Assembly (NCBI RefSeq): GCF_037975245.1
Contig: NC_092572.1
Location: 22,736,489 to 22,800,488, forward strand
Length of the DNA stretch: 64,000 bases
Origin: Apostichopus japonicus
Lineage: Eukaryota > Echinodermata > Holothuroidea > Aspidochirotida > Stichopodidae
Direction: 5' to 3'
Notes under the pieces: model-generated
Databases searched by the model: none
The model's input: the letters and a program-made list of their open reading frames with translations, nothing else
Told to the model about the DNA's origin: nothing
In this document: one piece after another, positions 11,706 through 23,937 of the stretch
How positions within the stretch are numbered: the first letter of the stretch is position 1
Layout: each line of letters opens with the position of its first letter
Translations under genes and position numbers: made by a program

Positions 11706-12833
11706 GAAATTATCAAATGTTAAACGTTCCATTAAATATCCTTGTTGAAACTTTCAAAAACAATGAATTTGAAACCTGATTCGAACTTTATCCACAAGTC
11801 AAAGAGACACCGGGCCCTCTACTAAGGTTTGTCGCAAGTCAACTCCTTGAATTCCTTTTCATTCCTTCTTTACTTAATATTTTAATTTCTTTCCTTATTA
11901 ACTCGTTTATAGTTCAGACTGAAGCAATAAGTGAAATACGAATTGTGAAATTAAATATCTTACAACAAAGTGCAGTATACGAGTTTAAATCCTACAAATT
12001 CTAAGTAAAACTGAAATAAAATTAGGCACACACATATACCATATAATGCTTTTCTTTTGAGGAGTGACTGTTGAAATTGTAGAGAAAATTTGGTACTCGC
12101 ATGCTTGGATGAACACCAGTATGTATTGTACACATTGTAGCTGAGCCGGTTCGAAGACAATTAATAAAGGCTACGTAGAAAGCTAAACTCTATTTTCGCA
12201 TAAGCTATTAAACGTCAAAGAACGCAGCAAGGCTGATTCTTCGAGCATAATATAACATGCTCCTCTGGGTGGTTTCCCACGGTCTGACTGTAAACTAAGC
12301 TATATATATGAATCTGTAGCAAAAACCAAACACAGCGACATAACAAGCAGCAACATGACCCGATGCAGGAATATTAATGTCACCCACCTCACCTCCACCC
12401 CTCCCCGAAGAAGAGCTCATTTCACTAAACCTTGTACCATGAATTAGGTTTCCGTGTTTATTTACCACTTCTAGACGCCCGAATATGGTATTCTGAAGAT
12501 TTTTCCCCTTAGGGTGGGTGGCTATCAGTTTCGGAACATGTCACCAGGACTGATCTGGGATCCTGGACCTGGGCGACGGTATAGTCCGCACCAATTCCAA
12601 GCGCAAAGTTACGCTGCTGCTTAAATACAGAAAACAAAAATAAGTTTTATAACCTGATTTTTTTTTATATATTCAGTCTACGATACTGAGCGTCACAGAA
12701 CGTAGACTGCGAAACTATAGGTAACATTTGTAGGATGCAAATAATATCGTCTTTTATTTGATTACATAGCACAGTCATTCTGAGACTCCAATGTATTGTT
12801 CCCGTTCACACTCTTGTCTTGAATGTTGGTTGT

Positions 12834-12838
12834 TTAAT
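12834..12838 (-). CDS. Possible alternative terminal coding segment of the Ig-domain gene
   Basis: After a good acceptor (TATACTTTTACAG) the phase-1 frame gives one histidine codon and TAA. A TTTATT at 12,753-12,758 supplies a minus-strand AATAAA about 80 nt downstream. Joined to 13859-13807 it gives an in-frame total of 1,446 nt. Support is only phase and splice signals. Confidence 0.35.
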
Positions 12839-13806
12839 CTGTAAAAGTATACAAAGAGGCATATTTTTGTCAAACTTTATATATTACTATGATGGCAGGT
12901 GTTGTTATCGCTCTTAATCCATTGGAAATACAATACTTTCTCAATCGATTGGAAATAGACCACAACTGATAAATCCATACATTGGTACTGAAAGGGTCTT
13001 TAGAAGCAACATATTCATGAATTGGGCGGCGTCTTCATAAACTTGGTTTTGTCGTTAATTTACACTTCTAGAATTAAATGGAATCAATTTAAACTGAATT
13101 TACAATTAAATATCAAATTAATGAAAAAAGTGTTACAAACGTTGCATATCCGTCTCCGTCAAGTTCAACACCAACCAACGATGAACCTAAAGCAGAAGAA
13201 ACCAACCATTTATTAAAATCATTTATAATCAAGACCATACGGTACGACTTGGTTTCACATTAAGCATTAAAGTTAGTCTTCTCTGTAATGTGTGTTTTGT
13301 CTTGATCTAGTTAACACTTTATCTTATTACAGCTGCGTGTTAAAGATGACAATTTTTAATGCCCTGTTGCAGATTATCACATAAATGGGAAATTGGATGA
13401 TTTGAAGTACATCACTTGTATGTGTTAACAACGGGTAACATTCCATTGTTCAAATACAAACATGACTGTCCAATCAGTCTGACTTGATCATGCGCGTGTG
13501 GTATGGCAAAAGCAACACGAGAGCACATGTCACCTGCTTAAAGAAATAAACTATCAATGACGTCACATTGAAAATACTCAGAAGCGAAGGGCGTGTTACA
13601 GACATAGAAAGTATAGGCTGTATACATGTCAGTTGCAGTAACTATACTTGACATGCGTTTATATTACAATGGACTCTAATTTGAATGTTTAATATACTTT
13701 GCTGTGCCTATCATCTTCTAAGTATGCTTAAAGTATTCCATGAGTATTTCATTGCCTTGAGAAACGATTCCACATTAGGACAGTTTCGCAGCGTGTTCGT
13801 ACTTAC

Positions 13807-13859
13807 GATTCTCCTGCCTGTCATATGATTTTATGGATAAACTTCGTTCTGATCCATAG
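13807..13859 (-). CDS. Possible alternative cytoplasmic-tail exon of the Ig-domain gene
   Basis: Bounded by acceptor TTTTCATCAG and donor GTAAGT on the minus strand. It enters at phase 2, matching the exit phase of 15832-15793, and leaves at phase 1. It encodes YGSERSLSIKSYDRQEN, a hydrophilic tyrosine-containing tail. It would bypass the exons at 15,385 and 14,662. Confidence 0.4.
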
Positions 13860-14630
13860 CTGATGAAAACAAAAGAGAAAGAGTTAAGCACTTAATACAA
13901 TAACAGTTACAAACCGTGAAAAGTATTAACTTGTTTGCTTTGACATTACTAATAGTTGAAGGACATGCTTCAAACCAATGATTGCGTACTTTAAATATTT
14001 GCTTTCTGATTAACTTTCGTGTTTCTTGTATGGCATAATACTAATGTATAATACATTTTGTAAACTGTTCAGCTAACTGCAGTGTATTTTAATATTGTCA
14101 GACAGTTAAACATTTCCATGTTGTGATAGGCTTGCAAACCGTTATCGTCTTTTTGATTTGTAAATACATTTGGCCAGAAAAACATGAATATGGTTTATAT
14201 GCGAATACACAGTAGCACAGCACGACATACTCTCCTCACCCAACCAAAGCCATCCCAAAACCATATCCCCCACCCCCCTCGCCCACTCTTACTCACATGC
14301 ATACATAGAGACAGGTCAACACATTAACGATTTAACATTTACTTTCAATTGCAACATGTTTTATATGAAACTTTGAACTAACATCAAGAAGCAAATTGAT
14401 AAAATATCACGTGATTCGAATTTGCAGCCGCCAGAAAGAATAGCAAATCTTCATTTTAAAGGTTAGTAGCGCCTTATATTAAGGTGGGCATTACATCAAG
14501 ACTGGTTGCCTCACTCAGCATTGATCCTTACAACGGGTATTGTGTTATGAATTGTATTCAGTGCTGTCCTCCTTTATATTAAACTATGCTGCTATATTCA
14601 TTAAGTTGGTATGTTCGCCTATTATAATAT

Positions 14631-17600
14631 TCAAGCTGAATAATGCTTTCCATTACCACGATCTGAAAAACATGAGATGAATTAGTGACTCTGTTCTTAA
14701 TAATAACACAATCTTGGCAGCGTATTCTCTGCCATTTTTGTTAAGAGGGGTGCTTGATGATATATGTTATTGTCAAAAAGACTGTCGATGTTCATGTCGG
14801 TTTCTTTTGCTTTGAATACATTTACATATTACTATCATGGTTCTTCTTATTATTTTTTTAGTGTTTTAACATATTGTATTGATTAACATATTACATATTT
14901 ACCATTCATAATATTTGGGAAATTGTTTCGCATATGTTTCCCGATCAGGTGTTTTACTGGAAAATTCTGTCAAGTAGAAAATTAAAAATGCCTAAATCTT
15001 TCTTTTCTATATGACATTGGTTGGTCGTTACTGTAAAAGCTTCCGGAATAAATTTAATATGATTAATTAAACAAGGTTTTGAAAGTTGATTTCATCATTA
15101 AATATTCACTAAAATATTTAATTATTTACAACTAAACAATAGCATAGCATATTGACATTATCATAAAACTGTCAAATTAATACTTCATGAATTGTACCCC
15201 AAGTTAACTTCCAGTAACATGCATTGTTTATGGAGGCATCACAGCATAGTGTAAAGAAGTGGTGTAAACAGCATATGAAAGGGTGCTTACTGTGTTGGTT
15301 CGATTTAGAGGCAGCAACATTAGCAGAAGATGAATTGCTGCTAGGTTGCATGTTGTGCTGGTTCAGTCTAATAACATCCGGAATTCTGTTACATGATATA
15401 GAGAAAAATAATTTGAAGGATATGACTATCATAAAAGTAGTTAGGTATTATACTTGTGGGAAGGAATAAAACAATTTTCAACCACTTATCTTTCTGAAAG
15501 TCTGTTGTCTCTTATCTTCAATCATTACATGTAGAAAATGATTAATCTCTAGTTAGCATGTCAAGTGGACATTCTTCTAAGTAGACAAACGTACTTTATA
15601 GATCAACATTCGCAAAGAGTTACAGACACTTTCTTGTGATATTTTGCGCTATAAAGGCTACATATATGTTTGTTCTAGTGTTTTCGGGCTACTGGAAAAA
15701 TCATGTTGCAATCACATTAGGTAGCATTATTTCTCTTCGGTTGTACATTCTGTAAGAACTAACGGAATAACTGAATGAGATAAATAACTTACGTATTCGA
15801 TTGTTGTGACATCTCGAAGCTAGTATGCCTTCCTAATGACGAATAAGAAAAATCAAATAGTATACTGCCAGTTCAAAGCTCGAAGTTCGACTGGACAGGC
15901 ACTAGCGCACGGTTCGAGGTTAAACATGCTATCGTACTATAAATTGAACTTGTTCTAAATGTATTCCAGGCCTTTCTAGAGGACCCACTCTAATGCATAT
16001 GCATGAACGTTCTGCACATATCAGCCAATTGGGACAGTTTTCTAGTGCTAATATATCTCTACACTGTCCTCCCATATCATGCTCCAAAGCACTCGTACTG
16101 ACAGTATGAACAGTTCCTAACTTTTATCTGATTCTAATGGTAATACCACTCTATACTGTTGTCCCATGTCATGCGACAAAGCACTCATATGCCAGTATGA
16201 ACAGTTCCTCACCTTTATCTGATAGAAACATTATATACTGACAATACAAGTGCTTTGGGAAGCGGGATTTGGAAGTTCAGTATAGAAAATCATGTCCTGA
16301 CTGGATGAACATAGTTACACTATTCTTTCAGCGGCTGACAGAGTTTTCTATTGCACGCGGTGTTTCTTTTCATTCCTTATGATTAACATCCTTTATTCGT
16401 TTAGTACACCAAACCTTGTAAGTCTTAACACTGGGCGTTCTAGTTTCATTTCTATTCATGCACACAAATTAGTTCCTTCTTCCTATACAGAAACTAATTA
16501 ATATGCATATTAATAGCTAAGGAGATGATTCTATAAATACAGCACGAATAACACTTTCATTTGATACTTCAAGATATAGTCAATTTCCTGTGATATATTT
16601 TCCAAGATTCAATCACATCGTTCTGACAGAGTTTATAATCATGGAAGGTATACGTTAATCAATAACGTGCAATATAGATTTAAAAAATTATCACTTTACG
16701 GTATCTTCTGCAGAACAAAATAGTTGTTATTCCAGCCACCAATAGAATGAAAACACACAATGATGACGCAATCCATAGATGGAAATAGCCTGTGTCAAAA
16801 TTGGACATAAATTGGACAAAAATATAAATGTAAGAGATGATCCAAATGTCATAATTATGTAACAAATGTAGATTGCTACAAAGTAAATTTGTTATTGGTT
16901 TTACAAGACAGAAACAAATAAAGAGAACAAAGACAGAAAACTAACTTAACATTTTCTCTTACTATCAGATTATGTCCAATTTCAGATTTATTTTCATTAG
17001 TGTGCCAATATTATATGTGCCACCGGTTCGGAAGATTTAATATTAAATGTTTTACCTATTACGATGCCATTTTCTATTTTCCAAAAAGACATTACTGTAA
17101 GGCGGTTGATGTCCTTATTACATAGCAATAAAATGAATTATTTCACACAATGTTCCTTTCTTATTTCGTTGTCTACGTTCACATTATTTTCTTATGCTTT
17201 TGAGCAGTTTTTTTGTTTTTAATAATGTTTACATTAAGCAGCAAGTGACGGATCTTAGTTTACCGTGGGTCACTGTAACCAGGACATGAAGAGATGTAGC
17301 TGGTTTTCCTTTCGAGTTAAAGGCCCAACACCTGTAACTCCCTCTAACATCTGGGTTCACATCTCGAAAATAAAACTGCCATAATCCTGAAACATTTCCC
17401 TTGTTTGGTATATAGGATGGTAGCAAGATCCATTCACGATTGACGAGTTTCTGTAACTTTACCTCAGCCGGTGGACTAGACTCAGCTTTGCATTCTATAA
17501 CAAAATTCTCATAGATCTTTACTGCCATAGTGGATGGAGACGTCATCAATACCACTGCAGGATCTTGATGAGTCAGTAAATTGGATGTAAAAAAAAAAAG

Positions 17601-20600
17601 TTTAACTTACAAACAGATTTCAATATAAAATAAGTACTCTGATTTGCGGTGGAATGGATACTAAGGAAATTGCGGTGGAATGGTTACTAAGGATACTAAA
17701 CTGTTTACTTTCTCTTTATTCCCCGAACTTTCTTTTTAAGTATTATGTAACATATTCAGTCTTCTATAAAAATGGATTTATTTATTGGCAATGGAGACGT
17801 TTCCTCGAAATACAGATACAACTCGTTACTTTTGCGTAGGTTCAGAAAAAATGAAACTTAACTGATCAAATAATTTCCCATTCCGTAACTTTTAATGAAG
17901 TATAGAGGTAGACTTACATGTTATGGTGATTTGTCTTTCGACTTTCATACTTCCAATTCTGTTTCCTGATTGACAGACGTAGAGGCCGGATGCATTTCTT
18001 GTTACATTCTTCATCTGGAAAACTTTCCTTGAAAGTAACCCAATAGTTTCGTTCTGTATTAATGTAAACGCCATCGGTTTACCATCTTCTCCTTCTAAGG
18101 TAACATTCGGTGCTGGATTTCCCTTAGCTACACATTCAATAGTGAGTATTTGGTTTTCTTCAACCGAAATAGAAGTATCAGATTCGTGTGTTCCTTCCAC
18201 ACTATTGAACTGGACACTGGGCTCATCTGAATGTGGACAACAATATGAATTTGAAACCTTAGAAAAGATTCCTGTCATATATTAAGAATAAACACTTGTG
18301 CATAATTTACGATACGCGAATATAAGAACAACAGCCCTTCGAGAGGGTGATTTGTCATAGAGCTAACTTCATATAATTTCTAATCGAATTATCATTTCTG
18401 TGTTTATAACAGATTATGTAATTTTATAAACAATGTGAAGCGATTCAAAGGGAATGAATACATGGACTACCGTAGGAATTGTAGTTTTCCAAATGTATCC
18501 TAACTAAGTGTGACTATTTAATCTAACATTCCTGGGCTCCTGGCAATGTATCCAAATGGACATATAACAATATCTTAGTTGGGTTGAGTATGTGTCAATA
18601 TATTGTATGTATACATTCGTCAGTATCCTAGAGTCATACTCACAATAAACATACAAAACACCAGAATTTGTCCGGTTACTGGTTTTTGGCATCAAACACA
18701 TTATAGTTTGGTTATGTAATCTGCGGTGACTGGTTACTTCTATCACTTCGCAGAAGCTTGTGTTTGGATTCTCCATCTGTGGTCGAGAAACAATGACCTC
18801 CTCTAGTGCTTGATTCTTATTATTTTCATTTAAATACCAGGAAAAGGAAGGTTCCATCTTTTTACCAGCAAATTGCAAGCAGCATTGTGCAAAAATCTGC
18901 TCGCCTTCGTTTGTAAGTTGAGTTAAATTTCTCATTTCAGGACTTTCTGTAGACAACGACAGGAATAGAGCGCAATGTTTGAGATGAAATAGAAACTGTT
19001 CGTGTAACAACTTAAAATTTCTAAAAGTCATTAATGATTATATTAATAGTTACACTAATTGATACATTAACTTGTCAATCGCTTTGGTTAAGTATTGTTT
19101 TAAAAAGTGAAAAGGGGCTATGAACCATTTACTTTTGTTTCACCTAGCTAATGGTATGTTACATTTTGTGCACAAAACAGGTTTCAGTTGCGTGTGCGTG
19201 TTTATCCTTTTGAATAAGTAACATCATCTTGAAAATTGTTTCCCCATTTAAGTTGTACATATTTCTATCACAACCATCCTAACACTGTAAAGAAATGTTG
19301 GTTGTGAAAAAATATCATTCTATGACAAAAAATAGGAATCTGACCTGGAGAGGTCTCGTTAATACTTTATGACACTTTGGTCATAACAAATGCTGAATAG
19401 AAACGATCCCAGGGAGTATCAAGTTAAATCTGTCACTTGAAAAATAATGTTATTATTTCTGCAGTAATTTGATATGAGTGCCCATGTTATACTGACATTA
19501 GGTGGACATTATGTGGTCATTAGTTGGACATTCGCTGGACATTAGGTGGACATGAGCTGGACATTAGCAGGACAACCGCTGGACTTAGTTGGACATTAGC
19601 TGGACATTAGCTGGACATTAGCTGGGCAATAGTTGAAAGTATAGCTATTTTTGGACTGAAGTCGTGACAACTTCCCTGCTTTTAATGAAATGGTTGTCAG
19701 CACTTCTATTGGAATCTATTTGAACTGTAGGGTGAACAAAGTGATGCTATGGAAAACGACTACCGATAGTGATGCGAAGGCCAAGCCATGATGGGTGGGG
19801 TTACATGGGTAGGACGTTTTCCGAATGCAAAACGAAAAAAACATCAGAGATTCTCAGCCGAAGATACAGGACTCACACATATGGAAACGTAACCGTATTT
19901 GAATTGCCGAAGCTATATCTTTGAGATGTAAAAATTCACAATAAACTTGATCTATTTTGTATTCTTGTTAGATGCAATGATGTGGATGAATGTTAAAAGG
20001 TATGACATTCTCCTATGTTCACACATAACCTTATACACTTATTGTATCCTTTTCGGTTTGTTATTTCTTACCATATATAGTTAGATAAAACCACGTTTCC
20101 TCCATCCCACCTTCAGTGTAATAGGCCTGGCACAAATATCTCCCAGCATCGTCGAATGTTGCTCTTTCCACTGAGAACGTGGAACAAGAATTTTCTTCGT
20201 CAAAGTCTAACAAGTCTCTGTAGTTGTTCCATTGTTCCTTAGATGAAACGTATCGTCCAAATTCTTTATTGTTCTTACTCCAGATGATAGAGTCTACGGG
20301 ACCATCTTTGAGATTACACTGTAATTCAATTAGACTCCCTGATAAAGTGTAAAAATCTTCATTCCCTGTTGATGTAAAAAAACATAAACTCACTCTCCTA
20401 TCAATATCCCATCTCTATTTATTTCTTATGACATTTACATGTAAACAGGTGCGTATCCAGGGGGGCGTTGGGGGCGCGCGCCCCCCGGGTAAGAAAAAGA
20501 GAAGAGAAAAAAAAAAGAAAAAAGGAAAAAAGAGGGGAAAAAAGAGGAGGAGGAGAGGAAGGAAGGGAAAAGAAAAAGAAGAAAGAGAGAAAAAGGAGAA

Positions 20601-23404
20601 AAAGAGGGAGTAAAAGCAAAACGCGAAGACACCGGGAAGAGAAAGAAGAACAGTGACATCATTACAGCGCTGAAGGGTAGCCAGTGACGGATCAATGATT
20701 TCGTAAAAGTGTGACTCACCCTACCCCTTACACCGACAACTCCATTTTTTGACGTTTCCATTTTCCTCTCTCACTAATGATCTATATATATACTATATAT
20801 GGTCTATCATAACGCGTGTGTAGAATTGTGCTATGAAACCAACTGTGGCTGGTCTCGAACTCGACCGTGTCGTCGGGGAACATGACTCATTTTGGGATGG
20901 GGGCGACCGCCCGCCCCCCCCCCCTTATTCAGCATTTTTTTAAATGATATCGCTAAGTAATTTCAAAATAGAAAGTGCTTAGTGGCAACATACAAGGCCT
21001 GGGAAGTGTCATTTCCAGCGATCTGGGAGACATTTTCGGCCAAAATTTGCTTGTACGCTTCGCGCCAACCTATGGTGGCGCTACGCTTCGATAATTTGCC
21101 TACAGGCTTCGCCCCTCCCTTGGCAAATTCCTCACTACGCGCCTGTTCGAATTTGTAACGCAAACAACAGATATCACATCATATCAGTGAGCATGAAAAT
21201 GGCGTTCCAGGATGAAAAGCCTCAAAACTGTCCGACTTGCCTGAAAAAATAACCAAAAATTTTCGCGCGCGAAGCGCGCGTTCAACGTGTTCATGTCAAT
21301 ATCATATAAGCAAGCATCGGTTATTACATCGCATGCCATCATGTACCGTACGGTCCGTTCAAATTGTGCAGTATACCGCGGGATGCTAATGTAAACAACG
21401 ACATGTCTCATGTAGATGTATAAAAAGCATGGAGGTCCAATTATGTCAAAACTCTTTTTTACATTAGTAATGGCGAATTAGGGCCTGCACCCCCGCCGCG
21501 CAGTGGCGGAGTGTCCATATGGTCAGGGGGGCGGATGCCCCCCTGACGGACTCAAATGGACTGCTGGCGCCTTTTTCAGCTCTTTACCACTTTTTACTTA
21601 TTCTAGATTATTGACTTTTTTATTGCGCTCTCATCTACTTATTGACATTTGTCACATTTTGTTGCTGTAATTTGGCGATGACACCTTATTCTTCGTTTAT
21701 CTGCAAATTAGCCAGGCCCGGAAAGGCTCATTTCCGGCGATCTAGGGAGTATCTTTACTCAAAAATTTTCTGTACGCTACGCGCCAACCAGTGGTAGCGC
21801 TCCGCTTAGATAGTGTCGAAAGCGCCCCTTCAGACCATTCTCGCCACTCCTGACCAATACCCCTAGCTCCGCCACTGCCGCCGCGCCTCCTACGCCAATG
21901 TGTGTAGTGTTCGGTTTCGGAAATATCTGCTATTTTTTCATTTCCTACAACCAAGTTTTATAATAGCCGTTATAACAGGTTTTAATATTTGTACACCAAT
22001 AAATTAACTGTGTCTGAATTTTCGAAAATTTCTGACCAACATTCTACATCACACTTCCCTCTACTCGTGCAATTTTTACCGGTCTGTTAGGGGTTGAAGG
22101 AAGTTTTTTTTATATTGGTTGTCCATAGATGAAATTTTGTGCAACATTATGGGTATGTTTTGAATTGAGTTTATTCACGAGAAATGTGAATTTTCAAATT
22201 CTGAACAAATATGGGGCTTAAAACCTTGAAAAGTGGGCCTGACGGGTATTGTGGGCCGCGACGTAGAATCACCTACAAAAGCAAAGACCCACAGGTGATG
22301 CGATCAGGTCGAACATGATGTGTGCCGGGTTGACAATCTTCAAAAAGGTTATGGATGGAAAAAAACTATTAGGAAATACTTGGTTCTCAGGCAAGAAGTG
22401 TACATCTGGTTGGTCATTTCAAGCCCGAGAAGTGCCGTTTCCGGTGATCTGGGGGGTTTCAAAACAAGAAATTTTCTTGTACGCTGCGCGCCAACTGATG
22501 GTGGCGCTCCGCTTAGATAGTAATTCGCGCCCCCCGGGTTTGAAAATCCTGGATACGTGCCTGGTAAATGTATTTAAATGACTGTTTGTTAGTAATCCAT
22601 TAAGTTCTTAGCCGTTTATTCCAACACATGTCTATTTTTATAGGTTTATTGCTTGCATGAGCATAAGCTTTCCCTATCATCAATATTAGAGAAAGTCAGA
22701 TGTTTAAACATTAAGGTGCTCTTTAATTGGTTATTCGTTAATTATACGATGGAAAGAAGAGACTAACAGCTAATTAAGTATGACTTGCCCCGTTGAGTTT
22801 TGGTTTCTTTGAAATAAACATTGTCGTTGAAATTTATTATGAATGTCCCACAGAAGTAGGCAAACGCGCCTTAATTCAAAATTCCGGTTTTCGTCTTTTA
22901 ATAATTTTCTATATAATTCCATAAACATGCAGTGTATACAAACGACCTTTACTGGAAATAAACCAGAACAGAAAAACAAGACACAAAACGAAACATACAG
23001 CATAAAATGAAACAATTATGGTACTGAGCAAGCTTATTTCTGCAAGCTCAAACAAAAATAATTATCTCTTCAACCCAATGTATAGCTTCGTGTAACTGTT
23101 ACGTTAATTGAGTGTATCGCTATTTTAAATATAAGTTTTTGGCAATTATGTTAGAGCAACGACAATGCACAATTATGTTTAATGACAACATAGTTATATT
23201 GTGTATTTTCATTGCTTCTTGCAAAGAGAACGCTATGGTACACTCTTTGGGGTGTAAATAGCGTTTTAAATGCTGGTTAATAATAATAATATCATGTCTT
23301 AGCAGGTTATAAAACATAAATATCGGTGACTTGAATGACTTACCAGCATGGCAAACCGCAGACAGTGAACCCAACATTAACATGAGAAGAACCGTACAGT
23401 ACAT
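14631..23404 (-). CDS. Type I membrane protein with four Ig domains
   Basis: Exons: 23404-23344 signal peptide (MYCTVLLMLMLGSLSAVCHA); 20365-20072 Ig1 (ELQCNL...DDAGRYLCQAYY); 18946-18644 Ig2 (AQCCLQF...FSWYLN...IMCLMP); 18226-17918 Ig3 (LTIECVAKGNPAP...ASGLYVCQSG); 17554-17264 Ig4 (FVIECKAESSPPAE...VRGSYRCWAFNSKG); 16789-16700 membrane helix (LWIASSLCVFILLVAGITTI) then basic stop-transfer RRYR; tail exons 15832-15793, 15385-15291, 14662-14631 (stop TGA). Ectodomain joins are all phase 1; the tail joins are 1, 2 and 1. The exon sum is 1,515 nt, giving 504 aa in frame. One domain per phase 1-1 exon is the classic Ig-superfamily layout. The tail is Ser/Asn/Gln-rich, and I see no ITIM or ITAM motif. 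A cell-surface receptor or adhesion role is inferred. The ~3 kb first intron carries a transposon relic. I do not assign an orthologue. Confidence 0.8.
16680..16789 (-). CDS. Membrane exon read through to an early stop (short-tail isoform)
   Basis: If the donor at 16,694-16,699 (GTAAAG, after AGATACC) is not used, the membrane exon continues for six more codons (KVIIF and stop TAA). The tail would then be only nine or so residues, and the protein 455 aa. The donor is weaker than the others in the gene, so retention is plausible. Both choices keep the frame. Confidence 0.5.
19499..19640. repeat. 11-bp minisatellite in an Ig-gene intron
   Basis: About twelve degenerate copies of CTGGACATTAG and variants (TTGGACATTAG, GTGGACATTAG); the cleanest run is at about 19,580-19,630. 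It lies in the intron between the first and second Ig-domain exons. Confidence 0.9.
20491..20610 (+). repeat. 120-nt uninterrupted polypurine tract
   Basis: Only A and G for 120 bases on the plus strand, ending at the T of 20,611. Several long open frames on both strands here (Lys/Arg/Glu-rich, or Ser/Phe/Leu-rich on the other strand) are by-products of this composition. Confidence 0.95.
20999..21120. repeat. Transposon internal motif, copy 1 of 3
   Basis: Begins GCCTGGGAAGTGTCATTTCC, includes GCGATCTGGGAGA and TTGTACGCTTCGCGCCAACC, then TGGTGGCGCTACGCTTCGAT. The other copies are at about 21,714-21,826 and 22,421-22,520, all in the same orientation. Confidence 0.8.
21522..21547. repeat. GC-rich perfect hairpin
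   Basis: GTCAGGGGGGC (21,522-21,532) and GCCCCCCTGAC (21,537-21,547) are exact reverse complements around a GGAT loop. It lies just after a CAGTGGCGGA sequence that resembles the end of a transposon inverted repeat, so it may mark a nested insertion. Confidence 0.85.
21714..21826. repeat. Transposon internal motif, copy 2 of 3
   Basis: Same order of landmarks as at 20,999: GCCCGGAAAGGCTCATTTCC, GCGATCTAGGGAG, TGTACGCTACGCGCCAACC, GTGGTAGCGCTCCGCTTAGA. Confidence 0.8.
22421..22520. repeat. Transposon internal motif, copy 3 of 3
   Basis: GCCCGAGAAGTGCCGTTTCC, GTGATCTGGGGGG, TTGTACGCTGCGCGCCAACT, ATGGTGGCGCTCCGCTTAGA. It runs directly into the right terminal region of the element. Confidence 0.8.
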
Positions 23405-23896
23405 CTTCGGGCAAAGCAAATTATTCTTTTACCGCAATAGATGAACTTTTCTGGGCTTTTCAAACAGATGAAGAAGTGCACTTGATATAATAGATAACTC
23501 ATCAAGTGTAACGAGAATAGTTTTTGTTGTTGCAAAATATATACAACAGACAGTGAAAGTGAAAGTAGGTTTAATTTCCTGTGATTATACTCTTATGTGC
23601 TCATTTTGTATTGGCCTGTCACGTGAGTATACTCTTGAAATTAACTTGCTTAATAACGAAACTGCGAGTAACCTCAATTTACTAAACAAGTTCGACCAGT
23701 ATGTTAGTAGTGCAATAAATATTTGGCTGAAGTGCATCATTAAACTAGTTTTGTTATGACGGGTGTAACCAGTAGTGTTAAGCTGAAGATAAACATTTCC
23801 CCACTTAATTTAGATATTTCCTTTTCAATAACAAAACCAACGCATAATTATGAGGAACTGAAAAATACTCGTCTTGGAACTGTATGGTACAGCCAC

Positions 23897-23937
<41 letters not shown>

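Larger units (their letters stand above)
10975..12830. other. Intergenic, microsatellite-rich
   Basis: No supported gene. It holds two long AT microsatellites and the dispersed repeat at 11,813-11,852. A TTTATT (minus-strand AATAAA) at 12,753-12,758 lies just downstream of the alternative terminal exon of the Ig-domain gene and is a plausible poly(A) signal for it. An open stretch at about 12,520-12,620 on the minus strand has no phase-compatible splice partner. Confidence 0.5.
20446..22563. mobile_element. Non-autonomous DNA-transposon relic with terminal inverted repeats
   Basis: The left end CAGGTGCGTATCCAGG (20,446-20,461) and the reverse complement of the right end (22,548-22,563) match at 14 of 16 positions. 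Both ends continue into a GCGCGCCCCCCGGGT block, present in the same orientation on each side. The element is flanked by GTAAA on both sides (20,441-20,445 and 22,564-22,568), a possible 5-bp target duplication. No transposase frame is intact. The interior is a mosaic: a 120-nt purine tract, three copies of a ~110-bp motif, and a GC-rich hairpin, so nested insertions are likely. It sits in the first intron of the Ig-domain gene. Confidence 0.7.

Noticed and set aside
15224-15469. 81-codon plus-strand frame
   Set aside because: Antisense to the tail exon at 15,291-15,385 of the Ig-domain gene, which has fitting splice signals and phase on the minus strand.
20419-20761. Lys/Glu/Arg-rich and Phe/Ser-rich frames on both strands
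   Set aside because: Produced by the 120-nt polypurine tract inside the transposon relic.
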